Positions 1-6,516 of a DNA stretch of 11,695 bases are shown piece after piece. The stretch spans positions 1 to 11,695 of the forward strand of contig JAQVQN010000032.1 of assembly GCA_028701555.1 (NCBI GenBank), read 5' to 3'. This stretch comes from Kiritimatiellia bacterium (GTDB taxonomy: Bacteria > Verrucomicrobiota > Kiritimatiellia > RFP12 > UBA1067). Each line of letters opens with the position of its first letter. Position 1 is the first letter of the stretch. Position numbers and translations under genes: made by a program. The notes under the pieces were generated by a model, which saw only the letters and a list, made by a program, of their open reading frames with translations, was not told where the DNA came from and searched no databases.

Positions 1-80
1 TAAAACTTCATTCCCGAAAATCACCACTGGTAACAACACCCGCAAACCTCCACGCAACTTAAACCCGGACACAAACTCTA

Positions 81-1868
81 TCAACCGTAAATCGGCCCGA
101 ACAGTCGGCACGCGCGATCGTCAGCACCGATCGGCTCGTCAACCCCCAGAAGCCCCCACACAGGCGGACGGAAAACACTCTCCGCTGGCACATTGGACAT
201 CGCCACCGGTATGCGCAGCATCGCCGCCAACGTGGTCAGATCAGAACCTATGTGACCGAAGCTAATCGCCCCATGGTTCGCGCTCCAGTTGTTCATAACG
301 CTGTAGACGTCACTGAACGCGCCGGAACCGGTCAGCCGCGGCACAAACCATGTGCAAGGCCATGTCGGGTCAGTCCGCGCCATCAACGCCTCGGAAACGC
401 CTCCAGGCAACGAGGTCGACCACCCCTCGGCTATCTGCAAAACCGGCCCCTGCCCTTTGACCATGCTGATGCGCGTCATGGTCATCGGCATGCCGCCTTC
501 TGAAAGAAAACTGGAAGAATAGCCGCCGCCACGGAAATACTCGACGTTGGCAGGATCCCAAGAGGTGGCCTTCATGCAGGCGTCGGCCTCCTTCGACGTG
601 ATCTCCCAGAACGGCTTCATGGCCGGCTTGTTGTTTTCACGCTGCTTTCCGCAGCCGTCGAGACAGGCTGCTCCGGAATTCAGCAGGTGTATGAAGCCGT
701 TGGCATTGCGGCCGGTCATGCGCTTGCCCGTAACCCGCTTGACCGCATCCGGGCTCCAATATGTCCGCACGTCAGCGAATATCTGCGCCCGGTTGGTCAG
801 CAAATACATCAGCAACATGCAGACACCGTTGAGTGAATCATTCTCGGTCGCCATAATGTATGGCGCGCGGATGCCATTCCAATCGAAGGAACTATTCAGC
901 ATCGCCTCCATGAAATCCCCGTTGGGCTTATAGTCAGTCCACTGACGCTGCCCTTGGAATCCTGCCGCTATCGCGTTGCGCCCCAAAGCCTCCTCGCCGT
1001 ACCCCATCTCGGCCAACGCCGGGCTGCCCACCATCAGGTCACGCCCCACCATCGCCATCTTCACTACATACTCCCAGTCCGCGTCTTTAGCGGCTCGGGA
1101 CTTCTGTAGCGCTTTGCGGTTGAGGTCCTTGCCCTCCCGGCAATGTTTCTTGACCCAGGCCAAAGCCCTAGTGTATTCCTCATTATCGAATATGCCTTCA
1201 GTTATGCGGCGATCAAACTCGCACATGTCGACGTTCTCGGTACGCATACCGAGATACTCCTGAAAGAAGTCGTAGTCCACAAACGAACCCGCGATTCCCA
1301 TGGATGAGCTTCCCAGCGACAGGTACGACTTGCCGCGCATCATGGCCACCGCCAGCCCGGACTTGGCAAAACGCAGAATCTTTTCGCGGACGTCCGCCGG
1401 CACCGCAGTGTCGGCGCGATCCTGCACCTCGCGTCCGTAAATGCCGTAGGCCGGCAACCCCTTTTGCGCATAACCTGCCAGCATCGAGGCCAGATACACC
1501 GCGCCAGGACGTTCCGTGCCGTTGAAACCCCAAACCGCCTTCGGCAAATACGGGTTGTCGTCCATGGTCTCTGTGCCGTAGCACCAGCAGGGGGTGACGG
1601 TCAATGACACTCCCACGTTCTCGCGCTCGAACTTGGCTGCGCAAGCCGCAGCCTCGGCACAACCGCCGATCGTGGTATCCGCTATCACACACTGCACCGG
1701 AGTGCCGTCCGGATATCGCAGACTCGAGGAGATCAGACTGGCCGCGCTCTTGGCCATATTCATGGTCTGCACTTCCAGTGACTCACGAACGCCGCGACAC
1801 CGCCCGTCAATCGTCGGACGAATGCCCACCTTCGGAAACCCGCTATTGCACCATACCGTCTTGCCCAT
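81..1868 (-). CDS. fucI: L-fucose isomerase (FucI), full length
   Basis: The enzyme converts L-fucose to L-fuculose, and in many bacteria D-arabinose to D-ribulose, as the first cytoplasmic step of fucose catabolism, using Mn2+. The 595-residue product matches the length of E. coli FucI (591) and is recognisable throughout: PKVGIRP near residue 12, a GVRESLE-type segment at 26-32, VTPCWCYG at 91-98, WGFNGTERPGA at 113-123, AAGFQGQR at 301-308, EYFRGGGYSS at 443-452 and PRLTG at 510-514. The metal and catalytic residues expected from E. coli (E337, D361, H528) correspond to E342 (TEND), D366 (FADVR) and H532 (NHG), so it should be active. The ATG start is preceded by AGGAGG six bases upstream, the best ribosome binding site in the window. 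A TATAAT box lies further upstream, so it may be transcribed on its own as well as from the glycosyltransferase side. No fuculose kinase or aldolase gene is visible here. Confidence 0.96.
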   Translation of the reverse strand: MGKTVWCNSGFPKVGIRPTIDGRCRGVRESLEVQTMNMAKSAASLISSSLRYPDGTPVQCVIADTTIGGCAEAAACAAKFERENVGVSLTVTPCWCYGTETMDDNPYLPKAVWGFNGTERPGAVYLASMLAGYAQKGLPAYGIYGREVQDRADTAVPADVREKILRFAKSGLAVAMMRGKSYLSLGSSSMGIAGSFVDYDFFQEYLGMRTENVDMCEFDRRITEGIFDNEEYTRALAWVKKHCREGKDLNRKALQKSRAAKDADWEYVVKMAMVGRDLMVGSPALAEMGYGEEALGRNAIAAGFQGQRQWTDYKPNGDFMEAMLNSSFDWNGIRAPYIMATENDSLNGVCMLLMYLLTNRAQIFADVRTYWSPDAVKRVTGKRMTGRNANGFIHLLNSGAACLDGCGKQRENNKPAMKPFWEITSKEADACMKATSWDPANVEYFRGGGYSSSFLSEGGMPMTMTRISMVKGQGPVLQIAEGWSTSLPGGVSEALMARTDPTWPCTWFVPRLTGSGAFSDVYSVMNNWSANHGAISFGHIGSDLTTLAAMLRIPVAMSNVPAESVFRPPVWGLLGVDEPIGADDRACRLFGPIYG

Positions 1869-1874
1869 TAGAAC

Positions 1875-1880
1875 CCTCCT
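1875..1880 (-). promoter_or_regulatory. Strong ribosome binding site of fucI
   Basis: Read on the minus strand this is AGGAGG followed by six bases and the ATG at 1868. It is a full match to the anti-Shine-Dalgarno sequence and fixes the fucI start. Most other genes here have only partial matches, so fucI may be translated more strongly than its neighbours (inference). Confidence 0.75.
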
Positions 1881-1909
1881 CTGTACGCTAAACTTGCGTT
1901 AAAATAATC

Positions 1910-1938
1910 ATTATACGCCCGCGCCGACCTTTTGAAAG
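1910..1938 (-). promoter_or_regulatory. Putative sigma70-type promoter of fucI
   Basis: On the minus strand a perfect TATAAT (1910-1915) lies 17 bases after a weak -35 candidate CTTTCA (1933-1938). Transcription would begin near 1903, leaving an untranslated leader of about 35 bases before the fucI ATG. The leader holds a short ACGC / GCGT inverted pair around 1885-1900 that could be a regulator site, but this is only suggestive. The -10 overlaps an 11-base palindrome, ATAATGATTAT on the minus strand. The promoter lies between the upstream glycosyltransferase stop codon and fucI. Confidence 0.5.
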
Positions 1939-1947
1939 CCCAAACAT

Positions 1948-3114
1948 TCAACGCACGGCAGCCGCATACCCGTAGCAACCGCGCAGCGCTTCCTTGAAAG
2001 CCGCGGCACAGCGATTCTCACGGCGCAGAGTCGCTTTGCCCTCACGCGCCAGCCCGGCCCCCGCTGCAGGATGCCGACACAGCCTGATGACACCCTCAGC
2101 CAATGAATCTGGCGCCGGTCGCGTGATAAGCGCGTTGCGCGGCGAAAGTATAGCCCGGTTCGCGGGTGTGTCTACAGCCACAATCGGAGATCCGGAGTGG
2201 AGATAATCCAAAACTTTGACCGGCACGGCGCAGCCCCCGCGGCGCGAAGACACCAGCACATCGGATACCGCCAGCAAAGCCGCCAGATCATCCGTGTGCA
2301 TGCGCCCCGGGAACATTACCGCATTTTCAATGCCCGCCGCCGCCAACTTGCCGTGCATGCCCTTGATCTCAGCCTCGCTGCCGCCGACCACCACAAACTT
2401 GGCCTTGGGAACCGCCGCCAGAATCTGCGGCATGGCGTTGAAAAATATATCCAGTCCCTGGAACCTGCTGTACGAGCCCACGCACGTTATGATTTTCTGC
2501 TCCGGGCTGCCCCTGAAACGTATCTGCGCCAGATTCCTGGCCGGTGCCGCGACCTCTTCCGCGACTGCGGGAATGTCGGGTATCACACAGGCGCGGCTGT
2601 GCAGGTTCATTCCGGAAAGATAAGATATGACACACATGTCATTGCCGATCACGGCATTAGCCCTAGCCAGCGCGCGACTTTCTGAAAAACGCGCGGCGCC
2701 CAGCCGGATTCCGCGTCCAAACCGACTCTCTTGCGGCACATTATCACTGTGCAGCTCAAAGACAAACGGCGTTTGAGACCACTTGCCAGCCCAGTACGCC
2801 ACGATACCGCACGCACCCATACCGTGAATCAGCTCGTAGCGGTTACGGTCCGCCAGCACACAAGCCCGGAGAAACATCAAAAACCGCGAAAGCCCACCGC
2901 AATGTCCTGCCCCGGAGACTCGCTTCCGCGCCAATATCCGCGGTGCCTGAAAAACCCTCACCCCCTCCATCGCCGGCAGTTCACCCGCGTCAAAAGTCAA
3001 CAAGTCAACCTCATAACCGAGTGAGACAATAGCTTCAAGGTTATGACGGATACGGTGGCATGGCCCTTCCCAAGGACGGTAAGGGCCAGAGCTGATTAAG
3101 AGTATGCGGGGCAT
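1948..3114 (-). CDS. Family 4-type (GT-B fold) glycosyltransferase
   Basis: A 388-residue cytoplasmic or membrane-associated glycosyltransferase that would pass a sugar from a nucleotide donor to a glycan acceptor. The N-terminal acceptor half begins MPRILLISSGPYRPWEG, with HRIRHNLEAIVSLGYEVDLLT matching the usual glycine-rich loop and first Rossmann helix of GT4 enzymes. The C-terminal donor half holds CVGSYSRFQGLD, an FVVVGG strand, VMFPGRM, DLAALLAVSDVLV and VPVKVLDYLHSGSPIVA. The acidic position of the usual E-x7-E-type donor motif appears here as Asp in KVLDYL. I placed the start at the ATG at 3114 because homologues begin with this strand; an in-frame TTG at 3132 would add six residues. 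No clear ribosome binding site is seen at either, and the gene starts 28 bases after the zinc-ribbon stop, so it is probably translated from a shared message. Donor and acceptor cannot be deduced. GDP-mannose made by the window's manC is one possible donor (inference). Confidence 0.85.
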   Translation of the reverse strand: MPRILLISSGPYRPWEGPCHRIRHNLEAIVSLGYEVDLLTFDAGELPAMEGVRVFQAPRILARKRVSGAGHCGGLSRFLMFLRACVLADRNRYELIHGMGACGIVAYWAGKWSQTPFVFELHSDNVPQESRFGRGIRLGAARFSESRALARANAVIGNDMCVISYLSGMNLHSRACVIPDIPAVAEEVAAPARNLAQIRFRGSPEQKIITCVGSYSRFQGLDIFFNAMPQILAAVPKAKFVVVGGSEAEIKGMHGKLAAAGIENAVMFPGRMHTDDLAALLAVSDVLVSSRRGGCAVPVKVLDYLHSGSPIVAVDTPANRAILSPRNALITRPAPDSLAEGVIRLCRHPAAGAGLAREGKATLRRENRCAAAFKEALRGCYGYAAAVR

Positions 3115-3142
3115 AGAACTACAGTCGGACAAGAATCGTTCG

Positions 3143-3397
3143 TCACCACTGGTCAGACAGTTCGATGCGTATTGTGCGGCTTTTCATGGCGTCTACCTGC
3201 GCCTTGGTCGGCTGCAAGGCAGCCTCGTTAGCACCCCAGACAGTCCCCGGCTCGGAGGTTTCCGGAACCTCGATCATCGCGCCGCAGGCTGGACACTCGG
3301 CCTCCCGTTTAGCCATCCAGACAGGGGCTTCAATCTCTTGATGACAGGCTTTGCACACAAAAGACAAAAAAGTTGTCGCATCAACTTGAGCACACAT
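3143..3397 (-). CDS. Small zinc-ribbon protein with two CxxC pairs
   Basis: An 84-residue hypothetical protein with one recognisable element: a compact zinc ribbon made of C15-x2-C18 (CKAC) and C35-x2-C38 (CPAC, followed by G), 16 residues apart and ending in the IEVPE segment typical of this fold. The acidic, mostly polar C-terminal half (about 45-84) shows no further domain. Short ribbons of this type are frequent in PVC-group genomes, often as single small proteins or at the N-terminus of larger ones; their role is generally unknown, with metal-dependent protein or nucleic acid binding being the usual guess. I chose the ATG at 3397 because GGAGG lies four bases upstream. An ATG at 3424 would add nine residues but has no good ribosome binding site and directly follows a possible -10 box. 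It sits between a sugar isomerase and a glycosyltransferase, with which it is probably cotranscribed. Confidence 0.7.
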   Translation of the reverse strand: MCAQVDATTFLSFVCKACHQEIEAPVWMAKREAECPACGAMIEVPETSEPGTVWGANEAALQPTKAQVDAMKSRTIRIELSDQW

Positions 3398-3401
3398 GGG
3401 A

Positions 3402-3406
3402 CCTCC
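3402..3406 (-). promoter_or_regulatory. Ribosome binding site deciding the zinc-ribbon start
   Basis: GGAGG on the minus strand, four bases before the ATG at 3397. The spacing is short but usable, and the upstream ATG at 3424 has no comparable match, so the shorter protein is preferred. Confidence 0.5.
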
Positions 3407-3424
3407 GCGCCTTGAAAACTGCAT

Positions 3425-3453
3425 ACTATAGTTATCCCACGTCTGGAATGCCA
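3425..3453 (-). promoter_or_regulatory. Possible weak promoter before the zinc-ribbon gene
   Basis: On the minus strand TATAGT (3425-3430, five of six matches to TATAAT) stands 17 bases downstream of a poor -35 candidate, TGGCAT (3448-3453). If used, transcription would start within the first codons of the longer zinc-ribbon reading frame, which supports the internal ATG at 3397. It may serve the zinc-ribbon and glycosyltransferase genes separately from the genes upstream. The weak -35 keeps confidence low. Confidence 0.3.
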
Positions 3454-3466
3454 GCGGTTTCTTACC

Positions 3467-4282
3467 TCAATACGCCATCAACCGGCGCACAGCCGTGGCG
3501 ATGTCTTTGACCCTTTGCTCGCCGGCTTCGCGCTCAACCGCCACCACGCCCTCAAAGCCGCACTCGGCCAGCGTGTTGAGGAACGCGAAGGCATTGACCT
3601 GGCCCTCGCCCCAAACCACCTCGCTGCCCCATGTGCCGGGAACCTCGGTCCTGACAGCGTCCTTGATGTGTATCTGGCGCACCCAGGGAGCCAAACGACG
3701 AAATGCTGACATGGGCTCGTCCTTGTTGTAGAGAAGCAAGTTGGCCGGATCGAAGTTCAGCAACACGTTGGGATGATTCAGCGTCTCGACAAACCTCTGC
3801 AGGTCCTCGGCGGTCTCCTGCCCGGTCTCCATCAAGACTGACACGCCCGCCTCGCCAGCGCTGTCGCCCAGATACCTGACGCGGTCATAAAACTTCTTGG
3901 CATAAGCCTTGTCCGAATGGTCAAGAAAACCGACGTGCATCATGATGTACTTAGACCCCAGCTCGGCCGTGATCTTGGCCGCCCGGGCAAAAGCTTCGCC
4001 GCTGGCTGGCCAATGCGCATCCGGGGCGATGCCGCCCGTCACCCTGATGGCGTCCAGCGTGGAATAATCCTCGTAATCGTAATTCATCATGCCGGAGTAG
4101 ATCGTCCAGCCCTGACGCTTGACCGCCTCCAGATACTTGTCGCCGTCCGGCCCCAACGCTGGCGCTATCGCCAGATTTATGTGCTCCACGCCCAAGGCCG
4201 TCATGACTGAACCGATCTCTTCGACATCTTTTCTGAAAGACCAACTGCATACCCCGATCGGCCATTTGCCGCACATTTGCAT
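3467..4282 (-). CDS. Sugar phosphate isomerase/epimerase (xylose-isomerase-like TIM barrel)
   Basis: A 271-residue single-domain TIM-barrel protein of the xylose isomerase-like / AP endonuclease 2 superfamily, which includes IolE, hydroxypyruvate isomerase and tagatose/psicose 3-epimerases. These cytoplasmic enzymes move protons on sugars or keto-sugars with a bound divalent metal. The sequence opens with the first strand (WPIGVCSWSF), and the four metal ligands can be placed at E152 (METGQE), D178 (NFDPANL), H205 (QIHIKDA) and E250 (AVERE). H116 in IMMHVG fits the usual active-site histidine. The length is normal for the family. The ATG start has GGGAGG nine bases upstream (4291-4296). It lies 65 bases after the Gfo/Idh/MocA gene on the same strand. 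That pairing is common in PVC and Bacteroidetes sugar clusters, where the oxidoreductase makes a keto-sugar that the barrel protein isomerises or cleaves. The exact substrate cannot be read from sequence. Confidence 0.87.
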   Translation of the reverse strand: MQMCGKWPIGVCSWSFRKDVEEIGSVMTALGVEHINLAIAPALGPDGDKYLEAVKRQGWTIYSGMMNYDYEDYSTLDAIRVTGGIAPDAHWPASGEAFARAAKITAELGSKYIMMHVGFLDHSDKAYAKKFYDRVRYLGDSAGEAGVSVLMETGQETAEDLQRFVETLNHPNVLLNFDPANLLLYNKDEPMSAFRRLAPWVRQIHIKDAVRTEVPGTWGSEVVWGEGQVNAFAFLNTLAECGFEGVVAVEREAGEQRVKDIATAVRRLMAY

Positions 4283-4347
4283 AACTCTATCCTCCCTTTA
4301 TTGCGGAGCAGCCGCATACAACAGCCGCCCGCAAGAATTAACCTAGT

Positions 4348-5391
4348 TTAACGAATTGCAACCTTCTTGCCGCTCTTGGCCGAACGGCGCTCGGCATCGA
4401 CTATCTTTACCGAGTCACGCGACTGCTCCGGCGTAATGACCTTCTCGACCTTCTTGCCGTTAAGCACGTCCAAGAACCACCGGATCTCATACTCATAACC
4501 CTCGCCGGCCGGCAGCTTGGGCTCGAAAGCCTCGCCTTTGGAAGGATACACGCACAAAGGTTTATCACGCTTGCCGTCAAGAATCACGACCGCCTTCTCG
4601 AAAGTCACAATGTAGCTGGCCTCGAACCCCAGCGTGGATGTCATTACCCAGCTCCCCTCGGCCGTCACAGCCGCACCGCCGACATCATAAAGAGTTGAGA
4701 TGTACTGCATCTCGCCATGCTTGCCGAACGCTGCCGAGCTAGTGACCGCTTTCGGCATACCGAAAAGGTAGTTGACCATGTCCGTGTCATGTATGTGCAG
4801 GTCCAGCGCCACCCCGCCGCTCTTGGCCTCATCGGCAAACCAGTTTGTGCCCTTCTGCCATCCCGGAGGTGCGCTGAAACGACGGAAAGACGCCGCCACC
4901 ACTTTTCCGTATTTCTTGCTCTCCACCAGTTTCTTCAGATACATGTACGACGGCCAGAACCGCAGGCAGTGGGCCACCATCAGCTTTGCGCCCTTGCGCG
5001 CCTTCTTGGCAGCTGCGATCATCTTGTCGCACTCGACCGCGTTAAGCGCCATGGGCTTCTCGCAAAGCACACTCACGCCAGCCTGCAGTGCCTTGGCTGT
5101 CAACGGCACATGCAACGGAGTCGGCAGGGTTAGCGAGATCACGTCCGGCTTGGCCTCGCGCAGCATCTGGTCGAAATCGTCATAAAGCGCAGCGTCTCCG
5201 AAATCCGTCGCCACATCCGCCCCCGCGATATTGCCGCCGGTGATCGGTGCCGTAAACTGCGCCTTGTCACGGTCGCAAATGGCCACCACTTTGGCGCCTT
5301 TCATCTTTTTCCAGTTGCCGTAGTGCATGCGCCCCATAAATCCGAACCCGACAATCGCAACCCGTTTTTCCGCCTTCTTTTTGCTCGCCAT
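4348..5391 (-). CDS. Gfo/Idh/MocA family NAD(P)-dependent oxidoreductase
   Basis: A 347-residue dehydrogenase of the glucose-fructose oxidoreductase / inositol dehydrogenase family, which oxidises or reduces a hydroxyl of a sugar, inositol or glycoside. The N-terminal Rossmann domain shows VAIVGFGFMG (11-20) for dinucleotide binding, then VVAICDRD at 35-42, where the acidic residue after the second strand is D40. The hallmark CEKPMAL follows at 110-116, with the catalytic lysine K112. The second, substrate-binding domain has SGGVALDLHIHDTD (191-204), giving the conserved D197 and H201 of the GG-x-x-x-D-x-x-x-H signature. Both ends are rich in lysine (residues 4-9 and 336-344). There is no twin-arginine or other signal peptide, so it should be cytoplasmic, unlike secreted glucose-fructose oxidoreductase. 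AAGGAG seven bases before the ATG supports the start, and a TTGACA promoter lies just upstream. The substrate is unknown; neighbours suggest a sugar. Confidence 0.92.
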   Translation of the reverse strand: MASKKKAEKRVAIVGFGFMGRMHYGNWKKMKGAKVVAICDRDKAQFTAPITGGNIAGADVATDFGDAALYDDFDQMLREAKPDVISLTLPTPLHVPLTAKALQAGVSVLCEKPMALNAVECDKMIAAAKKARKGAKLMVAHCLRFWPSYMYLKKLVESKKYGKVVAASFRRFSAPPGWQKGTNWFADEAKSGGVALDLHIHDTDMVNYLFGMPKAVTSSAAFGKHGEMQYISTLYDVGGAAVTAEGSWVMTSTLGFEASYIVTFEKAVVILDGKRDKPLCVYPSKGEAFEPKLPAGEGYEYEIRWFLDVLNGKKVEKVITPEQSRDSVKIVDAERRSAKSGKKVAIR

Positions 5392-5434
5392 CTCAACTCT
5401 CCTTTATCAAAACCTTAAGCCAAACTATCAACAG

Positions 5435-5463
5435 ATTTTGGCATGTGACCGCAGACCTGTCAA
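5435..5463 (-). promoter_or_regulatory. Putative promoter of the Gfo/Idh/MocA gene
   Basis: On the minus strand a perfect -35 TTGACA (5458-5463) is followed at 17 bases by CAAAAT (5435-5440, four of six matches), itself preceded by TG one base upstream as in extended -10 elements. Transcription would start near 5428 and leave about 37 bases of leader before the ATG. It lies just downstream of the perfect stem-loop, so this intergenic space appears to end one transcription unit and begin another (inference). Confidence 0.5.
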
Positions 5464-5476
5464 CCCCGAGGACACT

Positions 5477-5509
5477 GGGGTGCGATTCAAATCAGTTGAA
5501 TCGCACCCC
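5477..5509 (-). terminator. Perfect 14-bp stem-loop after the NagB-like gene
   Basis: GGGGTGCGATTCAA (5477-5490) and its exact reverse complement (5496-5509) flank a five-base loop, giving a perfect 14-bp stem. It starts six bases after the stop codon of the NagB-like gene. Neither strand has a T-run after the stem, so it is not a standard intrinsic terminator. It may be a 3'-end stabiliser, a transcript-processing site, a terminator assisted by other factors, or a protein-binding palindrome. Position immediately after a stop codon and before a new promoter favours a transcript boundary (inference). Confidence 0.5.
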
Positions 5510-5515
5510 GCTGTC

Positions 5516-6445
5516 TCAGTGCATCTCAACCGCCACTTCGCCAATTCCCTTGCGCAGATAATTGAACCTGACATTGGGATGATCCGCCAGCAGCGACATC
5601 GGCACGCTGCTATCCGGAATGCGCTTGGATATCATCAGCGCCGACAGCCGGATGCCGAAGGGATTGTCATGATGACCGGGATGCCAGATTGAAACCGTCT
5701 CTGATTTCCAAGTCTCGACCGGCCCGACTGTCAAGGCGCACGTAGGCACCATCGACACATTGCCGCCGCCAGAGGTGCGCGCGTTCTGTATGATCGTCAC
5801 AGGGTGCAGGTCAACCAGCCGCGTGGACAGCTTGCGATACTCTTCCGGCGGCGGAGGCGCGTCCTTGTAGGCACCCGTGCGTTTCGGCGGATCATTGAAA
5901 GCCCAATGCTTGATCTCGCCCTGTCCGCCCTGCATCAGCAGGCACTTTACCTGATCGTAGGTGTCGGAATATCCAGCCAAATCATTGCCCGGGAAATGCA
6001 GGTTCTGCTCCGGCATCTTGAGCTCATCCCGAATGCGGTCGAAACACTGCTCCTTGTCACATTTCGCGAAGGACAATGGATGATCCGGCGACACGGCAAC
6101 ACCGTTCTCCACCCACTCGTCCATGCCCCAGAAATGCGCGTTCTTAAGATTTAACCCAATCGCGTTCACGATCCGCGCCACCAGCGGCAACTGCTCGGTC
6201 GGGCCGATCGGACCGCACACCCCCACCGGATTGTCCGGCGTCGCCTGCCGCCACGCCGCGATATACTCCAGCGCTTCGGCCGCATAGAACTCCTCGACCG
6301 TTTCGTAAATGCTCACCTTAAACCCCGGACGCGACAACTGTTCCAAATCCTTGGCGGTCAATTTCGCCGCGTCGTTAAGAATCTCCGCATCAAGCGTCGT
6401 GTAATCCCACCATTCCGGTGCCAGCTTACTGATAGCCCTCGCCAT
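5516..6445 (-). CDS. Divergent NagB-family sugar-phosphate isomerase/deaminase
   Basis: A 309-residue protein related to glucosamine-6-phosphate deaminase (NagB), which turns glucosamine-6-phosphate into fructose-6-phosphate and ammonia. It keeps the fold signature: GVCGPIGPT (75-83) for the phosphate loop PTGGTP, FWGMDEWV (105-112) for the NMDEYV segment with the proton-abstracting aspartate as D109, HWAFNDPP (180-187) for GHIAFNEP, and PTCALTVG (234-241) for PKYALTVG. By hand alignment, the E. coli catalytic residue D141 becomes I178 and E148 becomes D185, while H143 is kept as H180. The phosphate lysine K208 appears as R266. About 40 extra N-terminal residues and an insertion near 186-202 make it longer than E. 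coli NagB (266). These changes suggest another substrate or reaction. It follows a PIG-L deacetylase by 68 bases, which fits a deacetylated amino sugar. The start has only a purine-rich GAGAGAG region upstream. The family assignment is firm; the activity is not. Confidence 0.78.
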   Translation of the reverse strand: MARAISKLAPEWWDYTTLDAEILNDAAKLTAKDLEQLSRPGFKVSIYETVEEFYAAEALEYIAAWRQATPDNPVGVCGPIGPTEQLPLVARIVNAIGLNLKNAHFWGMDEWVENGVAVSPDHPLSFAKCDKEQCFDRIRDELKMPEQNLHFPGNDLAGYSDTYDQVKCLLMQGGQGEIKHWAFNDPPKRTGAYKDAPPPPEEYRKLSTRLVDLHPVTIIQNARTSGGGNVSMVPTCALTVGPVETWKSETVSIWHPGHHDNPFGIRLSALMISKRIPDSSVPMSLLADHPNVRFNYLRKGIGEVAVEMH

Positions 6446-6488
6446 ATCGCACTCTCTCTTTCTTTTAGGTTAAAACTCAAAACTAATG

Positions 6489-6516
6489 CCCACTCTTCCC
6501 TACCCGCTCTTCCCTA
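6489..6516 (-). repeat. Two-copy 14-bp tandem repeat spanning the PIG-L stop codon
   Basis: Two adjacent 14-base units (6489-6502 and 6503-6516) differ at one base. On the minus strand each reads TAGGGAAGAG[C/T]GGG, and the TAG of the first-read unit is the stop codon of the PIG-L gene. This looks like a recent local duplication by slippage in the spacer before the NagB-like gene. It is purine-rich but too far from the next start to be its ribosome binding site. Confidence 0.65.

Noticed and set aside
21..35. TCACCACTGGT near the left end, repeated at 3143-3153
   Set aside because: Only 11 bases, not in comparable contexts (one intergenic, one at a gene end), and within chance expectation.
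1..80. Possible start of another minus-strand gene (ATG at 9-11) downstream of fucI
   Set aside because: Only three codons fit in the window and the ribosome binding site is poor, so nothing can be supported. No terminator hairpin was seen here either.
1213..1692. A 159-codon minus-strand frame inside fucI
   Set aside because: It overlaps fucI in another frame, where fucI itself has conserved residues throughout; no independent start signal or family match was seen.
4297..4315. Short TGCGG / CCGCA inverted repeat upstream of the TIM-barrel gene
   Set aside because: A five-base stem is common by chance in GC-rich spacers, and there is no matching regulatory context.
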